Source of the DNA: Mariprofundaceae bacterium
GTDB lineage: Bacteria; Pseudomonadota; Zetaproteobacteria; Mariprofundales; Mariprofundaceae
Length of the DNA: 32,001 bases
Direction of reading: 5' to 3'
NCBI GenBank assembly: GCA_030950745.1
Contig: JAUZQZ010000063.1
Coordinates: 1-32,001, forward strand
Part shown: one piece after another, positions 1 through 7,952 of the stretch
Numbering within the stretch: position 1 is the first letter of the stretch
How the letters are laid out: each line of letters opens with the position of its first letter
Position numbers and translations under genes: made by a program
The notes under the pieces: model-generated
The model's input: only the letters and a program-made list of their open reading frames with translations
Database searches by the model: none
What the model was told of the DNA's origin: nothing

Positions 1-176
1 GCGGCAATCGGCTTCCCCACTTCGGCCCATTTCCGAGCTGGAATTTCGGTCCATGGAACCACCATGCACCTCATTCCACCCCGAAAATGGACTCAAAGTG
101 GGATTGCCGCTCATCCACCCAGAGTTTTGCAAGTGGCTCAAGTTGTACGCCGCTTGTTTTTCGGAAATAAGAGAAT
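1..176. other. Non-coding left edge with an inverted repeat; possible mobile-element remnant
   Basis: No convincing coding region lies here; the open frames are shadows that run into the mutase gene. The first nine bases (GCGGCAATC) recur as an exact inverted copy at 102-110 (GATTGCCGC). Read on the minus strand, the segment between them holds loosely repeated GGAA/TGGG/CCGAA words. That style reminds me of the stretches found beyond the last gene of some IS21-like elements. This is an impression only, because the window edge cuts off whatever lies to the left. No Rho-independent terminator for the mutase gene is evident in 111-176. Confidence 0.25.
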
Positions 177-1538
177 TCACGCAGCCTGATTGCCAAGCCA
201 TCCTTCAACCAGTTCACGCATTTCAGCCATCCGGGATTTGTCGGGAGCTTCGAAACGCAGCACCAGCGAGGGTTGGGTGTTGGAGGCGCGCAGCAAAGCC
301 CATCCATCACCAAATTCCAGCCGCATACCGTCCACATCAATGATGCGATAGCCCAGCGAGGCGAAGTGTGTCTTGGCTTCTTCCACCAGATCAAACTTGC
401 GGTCATCCGGGCAATCCACCCGGATTTCCGGCGTGGTAACGGAATCGGGGATATCCGAAAGCATGTGTGAGAGTGGGCTGTTCTGGCTGGCCACTGCTTG
501 CATGATGCGCGCACCGGCATATACGGCATCGTCAAATCCGAAGAAACGGTCGGCAAAGAACATGTGGCCACTCATTTCACCGGCCAGCAATGCACCGGTC
601 TCCTTCATCTTGGCCTTGATCGGGGAATGGCCCGTGCGCCACATGATGGGGTTCCCGCCATGCGCGGCAATATCGTCATACATATGCCGGGAGCATTTGA
701 CTTCAGAGATAATGGTTGCGCCGGGATGTTGCTTAAGCAGGTGGCGGGAGAGTAGCAGGAGCAGCATGTCGCCATAAATAATACGGCCCTGTTCATCGAC
801 CACGCCGATACGGTCGCCGTCACCGTCAAAGGCTATCCCCAGGTCCGCACCCTGTTCTACAACGGTACGGATAATGTCCCGCATGTTTTCTGCTACGGTC
901 GGGTCGGGATGATGGTTGGGGAATGTGCCATCCGGTTCGCAGTAGAGTTCGATGACCTCGCAGCCCAGATCACGGTAAATCGGTCCGGCAAGTATGCCTG
1001 ACGGACCGTTTCCCGCATCAATTACCACCTTGAGTGGCCGGGCCAGCGTACAATCGGATGCCACGAAAGCCTTGTAATCGCCGTGGATATGCGCCTCGGT
1101 TGTTTTGCCGCGCTGTGGCGCCCTGGCGGGCGGGGACAGAATCAGGGATTTGATACGTTGAATGTCCTCACCATGCAGACTATCTCGATCCCGCATCATC
1201 TTGAAACCATTGTAATCAGCGGGATTATGGCTAGCTGTAATCTGGATGCAGCCTGCGCCATCCAGATGAAATACCCCGTAATAGGCAAGCGGGGTCGGAC
1301 CCATACCGATATCCATGACATTCCTGCCACCATCACGTACACCCTCAATTACAGCTGCCATCAGCGAAGGGCCGGACAGGCGTACATCCCGCCCGACAAT
1401 CACCGGGCGCGTTTCATCTTCTGGCAGCAGCGCGGTGTAGGCCAGCCCCAGCCGGTAAGCGATGTCATCAGTAATTTCGCTTCCGACGATACCCCGGATA
1501 TCGTATTCGCGGAAGGTGTGATGTGGGAATCTCTGCAT
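177..1538 (-). CDS. Phosphomannomutase/phosphoglucomutase
   Basis: This cytosolic alpha-D-phosphohexomutase interconverts the 6- and 1-phosphates of mannose or glucose and so feeds nucleotide-sugar synthesis for LPS and exopolysaccharide. The 453-residue length is typical of the AlgC/ManB type. The N-terminus carries FREYDIRGIVG. The catalytic phosphoserine loop TASHNP is at residues 101-106 (Ser103), followed by NGFKM. The metal-binding loop DGDGDR is at 238-243. The sugar-binding GEMSGH motif lies near residue 320, and a C-terminal phosphate-binding segment (RASNTQPSLVLRFE) is present. All four domains are therefore intact. The gene is divergent from the helicase gene across a 94-bp gap and its ATG has no strong Shine-Dalgarno sequence. 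Family assignment is firm; mannose versus glucose preference cannot be read from the sequence. The symbol could be algC or manB. Confidence 0.95.
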   Translation of the reverse strand: MQRFPHHTFREYDIRGIVGSEITDDIAYRLGLAYTALLPEDETRPVIVGRDVRLSGPSLMAAVIEGVRDGGRNVMDIGMGPTPLAYYGVFHLDGAGCIQITASHNPADYNGFKMMRDRDSLHGEDIQRIKSLILSPPARAPQRGKTTEAHIHGDYKAFVASDCTLARPLKVVIDAGNGPSGILAGPIYRDLGCEVIELYCEPDGTFPNHHPDPTVAENMRDIIRTVVEQGADLGIAFDGDGDRIGVVDEQGRIIYGDMLLLLLSRHLLKQHPGATIISEVKCSRHMYDDIAAHGGNPIMWRTGHSPIKAKMKETGALLAGEMSGHMFFADRFFGFDDAVYAGARIMQAVASQNSPLSHMLSDIPDSVTTPEIRVDCPDDRKFDLVEEAKTHFASLGYRIIDVDGMRLEFGDGWALLRASNTQPSLVLRFEAPDKSRMAEMRELVEGWLGNQAA

Positions 1539-1570
1539 GTGTGCAAGGATAACATTTGGTGTAAATCACT

Positions 1571-1598
1571 CAAGCACGCTATCGTTTAATGGTGCTTG
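1571..1598. repeat. Inverted repeat in the mutase/helicase divergent promoter region
   Basis: CAAGCAC (1571-1577) and GTGCTTG (1592-1598) are exact 7-nt inverted copies separated by 14 nt. They sit in the 94-bp gap between two divergently transcribed genes. A dyad with about two helical turns between arm centres fits a dimeric regulator site. No regulator is suggested by the context and no clear -35/-10 pair was found nearby. Confidence 0.3.
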
Positions 1599-1632
1599 CC
1601 ATGAAGTGGGTCAGAGATAGGCTCACCGATTC

Positions 1633-3579
1633 ATGTCCGAGCTTAATCCACAACAATATGAAGCTGTTTTCCATCGCAAAGGACCTTTGCTGGTGTTGGC
1701 GGGTGCGGGTTCGGGGAAAACGCGTGTGATTACTGAGCGCATTGCCGCTCTGGTGGAACGTGATGTGCCGCTGGATGCGATTACGGCTGTGACATTTACC
1801 AATAAGGCTGCGCGGGAAATGCGCCAGCGTTTGACTGCGCGATTGGGTGATCAGAGCAAGAAATTGCGTATCTGTACATTTCATGCTCTGGGGCTATCCA
1901 TGTTACGCGAGTATGCCGGGCTTGCCGGCAGAAAACCGAACGTGTCCGTATTTGCCGGGTCGGAGCAACGCTCGGCATTGCGCAGTGTCTTGCAGGATAT
2001 GCGTCTGCCCGCCGATATCAAACAGATTGACGCGATGCTCGGCCGCATATCCAAACTGAAGAGCGGTCTTGCCGTGGCTGATGACCCGGGTTTGCAGATG
2101 GTACGAGACCGTTACGATAAGCTGTTGGCACGCATGAATGCAGTGGATTTCGATGATTTACTTATTCTTCCGATTCAAATGTTACAGAAAGATACGTCGA
2201 TGCTGGCGCTTTGGCGGGAACGTTGCCGCTATATGCTGGTGGATGAATATCAGGACAGCAGCCGGGTCCAATATGATTTTATACGCCTGCTTGTACCACC
2301 GGATGGGAATCTGACCGTCGTGGGTGATGATGATCAGTCCATCTACGGCTGGCGTGGTGCTGAAATCAGCAATCTGTTCCGGCTTGATGAAGATTATCCG
2401 GGATTGACGGTCATCAGGATGGAGGAAAATTACCGTTCAACTGGCGCCATTCTCCACACAGCCAATGCGTTGATCGGCAACAATAGCCAGCGGATGGGTA
2501 AACAATTGCGTGCCAATCTGGGGCAGGGTAAGCCCTTGCGCATATGGGAGACTGCGACACCCGAAGATGAAGCCGGGCGTGTTGCGGCTGATATTGTAGC
2601 GAGACATGCAACTTCAAAAAGCAAATGGGATGATTTTTGCATTCTTTACCGTGCTTCGTATCAATCACGCCCACTTGAACTGGCGCTGCGCGAGCGGGGA
2701 GCGCCTTACCATGTCAGTGGCGGTATCTCCTTCTTTGAGCGGACGGAGGTGCGCGATGTACTGGCCTGGCTACGCCTGATTGCCAATGCCGATGACGATC
2801 TGGCTTTTTTGCGGGCGGTAACGCGTCCTCGCCGTGGTTTGGGGGACAAGGCTTTGGGCGCACTGGGGCTGTTCGCACAGGAGTGCCAGCTTTCATTGTT
2901 GGATACATGCTTTCGGGATGATTTTGTACACAAGCGTGCTCCGGTTTTTACTGTTTTCGCTAATCTGATTGTTGAACTGGAACATTGTTTCCTGCACGGC
3001 GAAGCGGATGATGCATTTGATACTCTGCTGGCCGATTCCGGTATCGAAACCATGCTTGAAGCTGAGGCCGATGATGAAAAGGAATTAAATTTCCGTATGG
3101 CCAATGTCCATGAATTACGACGCTGGTGGATGCTACATGCTGAGAAAGGCGGGAAACTTGATGCTTTCATTCAGCGGTTGACTCTTTTCACGGATAAGGA
3201 TGGTGACGAAAGCGGTGATGCCGTGCGATTGATGACGGTGCATGCGGCCAAGGGGCTGGAGTTTGACCATGTGTATATCGTGGGGATGGAAGAAGGCAGT
3301 TTTCCGCACAAGAATGCCGTGGAAGAGCAACGCATGGAAGAGGAGCGGCGCCTGATGTATGTGGCAATGACCCGTGCGCGCTTTTATTTGACGTTAAGCC
3401 ATGCCAGAAAGAAACGGCGCTTTGGGCAAGTCGAGATTCAGTCGCCCTCTCCGTTTTTGGGCGAACTGGGCGATGTGCATGTGCAGTGGGTGGATAAGGA
3501 ACCGGAGTCTGAGGCTTCAATGGAGGAAAGTGAGTCGCATATGGCGGCCATGCGCAAGGCGCTGGGACTGGTTAACTGA
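1633..3579 (+). CDS. rep: Rep-type superfamily 1A ATP-dependent DNA helicase
   Basis: This is a 3'-5' single-stranded DNA translocase/helicase that helps forks pass protein blocks and restart. It has 648 residues, slightly shorter than E. coli Rep (about 673). Seen motifs: Q motif LNPQQYEAV at the N-terminus, Walker A AGAGSGKT (23-30), motif Ia TFTNKAAREM, Walker B DEYQD (204-208), motif III QSIYGWRGA (235-243), motif IV around MEENYRSTGAIL, motif V RLMTVHAAKGLEFDHV, and motif VI YVAMTRA. The CTFHALGLSMLREY and YHVSGGISFF segments look closer to Rep than to UvrD or PcrA. The start ATG is preceded by only a weak ribosome site. The stop overlaps the convergent PilZ-like gene by 8 nt. The helicase call is certain; Rep rather than UvrD is likely. 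Confidence 0.9.
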   Translation: MSELNPQQYEAVFHRKGPLLVLAGAGSGKTRVITERIAALVERDVPLDAITAVTFTNKAAREMRQRLTARLGDQSKKLRICTFHALGLSMLREYAGLAGRKPNVSVFAGSEQRSALRSVLQDMRLPADIKQIDAMLGRISKLKSGLAVADDPGLQMVRDRYDKLLARMNAVDFDDLLILPIQMLQKDTSMLALWRERCRYMLVDEYQDSSRVQYDFIRLLVPPDGNLTVVGDDDQSIYGWRGAEISNLFRLDEDYPGLTVIRMEENYRSTGAILHTANALIGNNSQRMGKQLRANLGQGKPLRIWETATPEDEAGRVAADIVARHATSKSKWDDFCILYRASYQSRPLELALRERGAPYHVSGGISFFERTEVRDVLAWLRLIANADDDLAFLRAVTRPRRGLGDKALGALGLFAQECQLSLLDTCFRDDFVHKRAPVFTVFANLIVELEHCFLHGEADDAFDTLLADSGIETMLEAEADDEKELNFRMANVHELRRWWMLHAEKGGKLDAFIQRLTLFTDKDGDESGDAVRLMTVHAAKGLEFDHVYIVGMEEGSFPHKNAVEEQRMEEERRLMYVAMTRARFYLTLSHARKKRRFGQVEIQSPSPFLGELGDVHVQWVDKEPESEASMEESESHMAAMRKALGLVN

Positions 3580-5215
3580 AATCGAAACCGAGACGTTGCG
3601 AAGTATGCAATTCTTCGGCACGCACTGCTTTTACAATGGCATAGTTCGGGCCGGTTTCAACCACTGACTGTACCTTGAAATGGGCACTTTTGCTCTCATC
3701 CGAGATGATAAAGGCCATTTTCTGCATGATATGGGCGTCCGGAAAAATAACGGTCAGATCCTTTTTCCCCGGCTTGACCAGAAGAGGCCACGCCCGTCCC
3801 TTGATGGAATCGTCTTCAGCGCCACCCATCATCGCGCCTTTCATTAAACGGTATTTTTCACGGATAAAATGTAGTCCAATACGTTGTTCACCCGGCTTGG
3901 GTTCCTTGAACCAGCGGATAAAGGCCAGCATGGGTTCATTTTTGTGGGGAAGCCAGTTTATTCCGACAATAGCGCCTACGCCATTTTCCAGCGGCTCGAA
4001 AGAGACGCGTTCCAGACAGGCGCCACCTTTACTGATATCAATGACCGACCATGCCGCAGCACTGACCCGCTCTGTTGGCGCATATTCATATTCATTCATC
4101 ACCAGAGCGGTGCGTGATTCAACCATGGCTTTGTTCAGGCGTGGTTCGAAAATGACACGCACACCGGCATAATCCTGTCTTTCGTGTACGCGTTTCCTGG
4201 CATGCATGGATTCAAGGATGGCGTTGCCACCGATAATGGTGGCATGCAGAGCCTCTTCGGTATGCAGATCCTGTTTTTGCAAAGCAGGACTGTTCAACAC
4301 GGTTTCCACCCGGTTAACGGCGGTTACCAGACGGTCAACGAATTCATCCATGGGGATGGCAATCCCATCCGATATGAATTCAGACGGAAGTCTGGAGGTA
4401 ACGTCCGGCGCGGTATGCGGTCGCATGAAATTGGTAAAAAGAAAGCTTGCACCTTCAAGATCAGCGGGTGCATCTCCCTTATGGCAGAAGCGGGGTTTAA
4501 GCACGCCAATATGATTCCTGAGTTCCTGCCAAATTATTTTCTGAATTGCCTTAGGCTTTCCAAAGAAATCCAGTTTGCGCAGGAGTTCGTGGCTGGATAC
4601 AGCCCTTTCCAGACGATCGATTTCGGAGGCCGAATCCTCGGGTAAAACAGGCAGTACGGCCAGTCCCAGGCGGGAAAGATCGAACACCTGCCGTGTGGCG
4701 ATAACGGCTGGCACCCGGTATTCCTCAAGCCCCTGGCGTAACAGCTTTGCGGCCAATTCAATTGCATTAGCTGCCATATCCACAACGATACGGTAATAAC
4801 CGGGTTGAGACCGCGCTGCTTTCTGCACCATGTTCACGCCAATTTTGTGCGCGTTCAGGACGGCTGCGGTCATTTCCGCATCAAACAGTTCCAGTTCACG
4901 TTCAAATCGGTTCAGTACCTTCAGGCGAAAATGCAGAGGGATCAGTGGGTTGGAATTCAGGCGGCCCAGATAATCTTTCATGCTGCGGCGCAGGATGTCG
5001 GTTTCTTCGGGTGAAGATCCGATAATGTATTTGGCCAGCCGCTTTTCAATATCCATGAAGGGTAGGGTAATGGCATCCGTGAGTAATTCGGCCTTACCTA
5101 GTTTCAGCCGCTGGGGATGCAAACGTAAATCCGTATCCAACTCGAAGGATACGGTCTCCATCAGGCGTCGCGCGGATTCTTGATTTACTTGTTTTTCATT
5201 ATCCATGGCATGCAT
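3572..5215 (-). CDS. Large uncharacterised protein with a PilZ-like C-terminal domain
   Basis: I do not recognise a named family for the full 547 residues. The N-terminal two thirds are mostly alpha-helical-looking and soluble, with no membrane segment. A region around residues 380-470 contains WSVIDISKGGACLE. That contains the D-x-S-x-x-G signature of PilZ domains, which bind cyclic di-GMP. The upstream Arg-rich RxxxR motif normally needed for binding is not clearly present, so this may be an atypical or non-binding PilZ. A second beta-rich module follows to the C-terminus. The start MHAMDNEKQ could also be the ATG three codons later; neither has a clear Shine-Dalgarno sequence. The gene has its own good promoter (5244-5272) and converges on rep. 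A role in cyclic-di-GMP or surface/motility control is inference only. Confidence 0.6.
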   Translation of the reverse strand: MHAMDNEKQVNQESARRLMETVSFELDTDLRLHPQRLKLGKAELLTDAITLPFMDIEKRLAKYIIGSSPEETDILRRSMKDYLGRLNSNPLIPLHFRLKVLNRFERELELFDAEMTAAVLNAHKIGVNMVQKAARSQPGYYRIVVDMAANAIELAAKLLRQGLEEYRVPAVIATRQVFDLSRLGLAVLPVLPEDSASEIDRLERAVSSHELLRKLDFFGKPKAIQKIIWQELRNHIGVLKPRFCHKGDAPADLEGASFLFTNFMRPHTAPDVTSRLPSEFISDGIAIPMDEFVDRLVTAVNRVETVLNSPALQKQDLHTEEALHATIIGGNAILESMHARKRVHERQDYAGVRVIFEPRLNKAMVESRTALVMNEYEYAPTERVSAAAWSVIDISKGGACLERVSFEPLENGVGAIVGINWLPHKNEPMLAFIRWFKEPKPGEQRIGLHFIREKYRLMKGAMMGGAEDDSIKGRAWPLLVKPGKKDLTVIFPDAHIMQKMAFIISDESKSAHFKVQSVVETGPNYAIVKAVRAEELHTSQRLGFDFS

Positions 5216-5243
5216 TCATGTTTTTTATAGTCGCCATGGCATC

Positions 5244-5272
5244 TTGATAGACGCACGCGCATGGTTTGTCAA
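5244..5272 (-). promoter_or_regulatory. Sigma70-type promoter for the PilZ-like gene
   Basis: Read on the minus strand, a consensus -35 TTGACA (5267-5272) is followed after exactly 17 nt by TATCAA (5244-5249), a four-of-six match to the -10. Initiation would fall near 5237, about 22 nt before the ATG at 5215. The promoter starts just 4 nt beyond the stop codon of the upstream nitronate monooxygenase-like gene. The PilZ-like gene can therefore be expressed independently of it. Confidence 0.55.
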
Positions 5273-5276
5273 AGGA

Positions 5277-6677
5277 TTAATCACCAATCTGAATGCGTTC
5301 GACCAGTTCGCGTACGCTTGGAATAAAGCCATTTGCATAGAATGGGTCTTCGGAAAAACGGTAGGCAGCGTGACCGGCAAACATTAAATGTGAATCCGGT
5401 TCGGCACCGTGCGCAATTTCCTGTAAGGTCTTTTGGATACAAAAGCTTCGCGGGTCTGCCTTGCGCCCCGTTGTACCTGCTTCATTGGCCGCCCAGTTGG
5501 AAAAACGGCATTGCGACAGGCAGCCCATACAGCCCAACTGATCTTCCCTGATTTCCTTTGCTTTTTCCGGCGTGACGAACACCAGTGTTGAATCAGGTGT
5601 GGGCAAGGCTTTGGCGTAGCCATCCAGAATCCAGTTGTCCGCGAGTTTGCGGTCATATTTGGTGACAAACACTTCGCGGTTGCGGACGCCGAAGGTAAGC
5701 GGAGTAATATGATCATCAGCCGGGCGATCCATGAAGGGAATTTCACGGTCGTTGCGTTCATACAATTCGTGCAGAAAGTTATTGTAAACTGCTGATGAGT
5801 AAAATCCGGTCGGCGAGAACCTGTTCAGTTTGATATCACCATCTTTCAATTGTAAAAGGCGTTTCTTCCATGCATCAGAAATTGGGCTTTCACGGGTCAG
5901 GAGCGTACGGGTGCCGAACTGGAATGCGATTGGGCCGATTTCCGGATTATCCATCCAGTCGGACCATTCGCGCAGAAACCAGACGCCGCCTGCCATAATA
6001 ATGGTGGTGTCTTGCAGACCGAGCTCGTTCATGGTTTTGCGCAGTTCGGCGACGCGCGGATAGGGATCGCCCGGTTTTTCCGGGTCCTCGGCGTTGGATA
6101 AACCGTTGTGTCCACCAGCCAGCCACGGGTCTTCGTAGACCACGCCACCGAGCCATTCCGGAAACTTGCGATAGGATCTGAGCCAAAGGGCGCGAAACGC
6201 GCGGGCCGAGGAAATAATAGGATAATAATACACCTTGTATTGCGCCGATATGGGTGCCAGACGGAACGGCATACCGGCACCGCAGGTGACGCCGTGGATC
6301 AGGCCCCTGGCACCTTCCAGAACACCGTGAAGCACACGTTCGGCGCCAGCCATTTCCCACAGGATATTGGCATGAATGCGGCCCTCGCCACCAGCGCGGT
6401 CATGTGCATTTTTCGCCTGGCTGATACCACCGGCAATCGCCTGGCTAACCAGTTCCTCGAAACGCGCTTTGCGGCTTTTGCCGTGATAAACGGTACGGAT
6501 GATATTGCCTTGCTCATCCACGCTATCCGCATTGACTGCCGAAAATGTGCCAATACCGCCTGCTGCGGCCCATGCGCCGGAACTTTCCCCGTTGGACACG
6601 GCAACGCCCTTGCCTCCCTCAATCAGGGGCAGAACTTCCTTGCCGGACATCATCACGGGCTTGAGCATCATAGGCAT
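5277..6677 (-). CDS. Nitronate monooxygenase-like FMN enzyme with a C-terminal cysteine cluster
   Basis: This TIM-barrel flavoprotein resembles the nitronate monooxygenase/PfaD/enoyl reductase-like group, which oxidises alkyl nitronates or reduces enoyl substrates using FMN. The N-terminal KPVMMSGKEVLPLIEGGKGVAVSNG, the GTFSAVNAD segment and the central IIMAGGVWF and GPIAFQFGTRTLLT segments fit the FMN-phosphate-binding barrel. At 466 residues it is longer than classic 320-360-residue enzymes. The extra C-terminal part contains C383-x2-C386-x3-C390 and C413, a spacing like the iron-sulphur motif of old-yellow-enzyme-type dienoyl-CoA reductases. AAGGA lies 6 nt before the ATG and supports this start. 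It is divergent from alanine dehydrogenase across 66 bp. The substrate cannot be deduced. Confidence 0.75.
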   Translation of the reverse strand: MPMMLKPVMMSGKEVLPLIEGGKGVAVSNGESSGAWAAAGGIGTFSAVNADSVDEQGNIIRTVYHGKSRKARFEELVSQAIAGGISQAKNAHDRAGGEGRIHANILWEMAGAERVLHGVLEGARGLIHGVTCGAGMPFRLAPISAQYKVYYYPIISSARAFRALWLRSYRKFPEWLGGVVYEDPWLAGGHNGLSNAEDPEKPGDPYPRVAELRKTMNELGLQDTTIIMAGGVWFLREWSDWMDNPEIGPIAFQFGTRTLLTRESPISDAWKKRLLQLKDGDIKLNRFSPTGFYSSAVYNNFLHELYERNDREIPFMDRPADDHITPLTFGVRNREVFVTKYDRKLADNWILDGYAKALPTPDSTLVFVTPEKAKEIREDQLGCMGCLSQCRFSNWAANEAGTTGRKADPRSFCIQKTLQEIAHGAEPDSHLMFAGHAAYRFSEDPFYANGFIPSVRELVERIQIGD

Positions 6678-6743
6678 ATATTGTCCTTTCGATTGAGTCG
6701 GTTAATCTTGCCAAACCTAACTGACGAACAGGTGGCTGGAAAC

Positions 6744-7880
6744 ATGATTATTGGCATCCCCAGAGAAATCAAGAATCGCGAGCATCGCGTGGCGATCACC
6801 CCCGGTGGTGTACGGCAACTGGTGCAGGACGGACATAAAGTGTGCGTGGAGCATGGGGCGGGCGTTGGAAGCTGTTTCTCCGATGCGGATTATGAAGCTG
6901 CGGGCGCATGTATTGTTGCAACGCCTGAGGATGTATGGGCGGCTAATCTTGTGCTTAAAATCAAGGAACCATTGCCGGAGGAATATGTCCACCTGAGGCC
7001 CGGGCAATGCCTTTTTACCTACCTGCACCTGGCTGCAGTGCCGGAATTGCTGGATATATTACTGGAAAAAAGTGTGCGCGCCATTGGCTATGAGACTGTA
7101 CAGATGGACGATGGAAGTTTACCGCTGCTTGCGCCCATGAGCCGGGTTGCCGGGCGTTTGGCAACCCAGATCGGCGCATCGTTATTACAGAAGGAGAATG
7201 GAACGCCGTATCCGGGAAGGGGTGTGTTGATGGGCGGGATTGATGGCGCCCCCCCTGCGCATGTGCTGGTTCTCGGGGGCGGAAATGTTGGCTGCAATGC
7301 CGCAGAGGTGGCCTTAGGTATGGGGGCGTCGGTGCAGATTCTGGATGCCAGTGCGGACTGTGTATCTCGACTCAGGCAGCGGTTCTCAGGGTTTGGTGAT
7401 GCTTGCGATGTGCGCTTCTTTGCCGAACAACTGATGTTCGAGGCGCTGGAAACATGCGACCTGCTGATTGGCGCGGCGCTGATTCCGGGTGAACATGCGC
7501 CGCTCCTGCTCACACCATCGTATCTGGAACGGATGGCCGGTGGCGTGTTTGTGGATGTGGCCATTGATCAGGGAGGCATTTCACAAACCAGCCGTCCGAG
7601 TAGCTATGATGAACCGGTGTATGTCGAAGCGGGTGTCTTGCATTGTTGCCTGCCCAATCTTCCGGCTGCCGTGCCGGTGAGCGCCACCCAGGCGTTAACG
7701 CACGCAACCTTTCCCTACGTTCGGCATCTGGCAAACGCGGGCATGGATGCTGTACACGAAGATACCGCGCTTGCCCGTGGCGTGAATACATGGGATGGTC
7801 ATGTCACGCACCGGGGTGTTGCGCATGCCTTGGGCCGCTCTTTCCGCGCAGACCTTGACATGGGGAAAGCCATGCCCTAG
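6744..7880 (+). CDS. ald: Alanine dehydrogenase
   Basis: This enzyme catalyses NAD-dependent reversible oxidative deamination of L-alanine to pyruvate and ammonium. The start at 6744 gives 378 residues, close to the usual 370. It begins MIIGIPREIKNREHRVAITPGG, the diagnostic N-terminus with the substrate-binding Arg and Lys. KIKEPLPEEY and FTYLHLAA supply further active-site residues. The Rossmann glycine motif is VLGGGNVGCNAAEVALGMGA, and VDVAIDQGGISQTSRPSS is the conserved late motif. The open frame continues far upstream antisense to the flavoenzyme gene, but homology begins only here. A weak AGGTGG lies about 9 nt before the ATG. A sodium/alanine symporter gene in the same window (22909-24456) would fit alanine use as carbon and nitrogen source, but they are not linked in an operon. 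Confidence 0.95.
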   Translation: MIIGIPREIKNREHRVAITPGGVRQLVQDGHKVCVEHGAGVGSCFSDADYEAAGACIVATPEDVWAANLVLKIKEPLPEEYVHLRPGQCLFTYLHLAAVPELLDILLEKSVRAIGYETVQMDDGSLPLLAPMSRVAGRLATQIGASLLQKENGTPYPGRGVLMGGIDGAPPAHVLVLGGGNVGCNAAEVALGMGASVQILDASADCVSRLRQRFSGFGDACDVRFFAEQLMFEALETCDLLIGAALIPGEHAPLLLTPSYLERMAGGVFVDVAIDQGGISQTSRPSSYDEPVYVEAGVLHCCLPNLPAAVPVSATQALTHATFPYVRHLANAGMDAVHEDTALARGVNTWDGHVTHRGVAHALGRSFRADLDMGKAMP

Positions 7881-7952
7881 ACATACCCATATGAAAAAGA
7901 TGGATGATTTGGGAATGAAGTATTTTTCCGGTACACGCATCCGGATGCCGGC

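Noticed and set aside
6108-6743. Long open frame fused in frame upstream of alanine dehydrogenase
   Set aside because: It is antisense to the nitronate monooxygenase-like gene, with no domain similarity. Homology to alanine dehydrogenase starts exactly at 6744.
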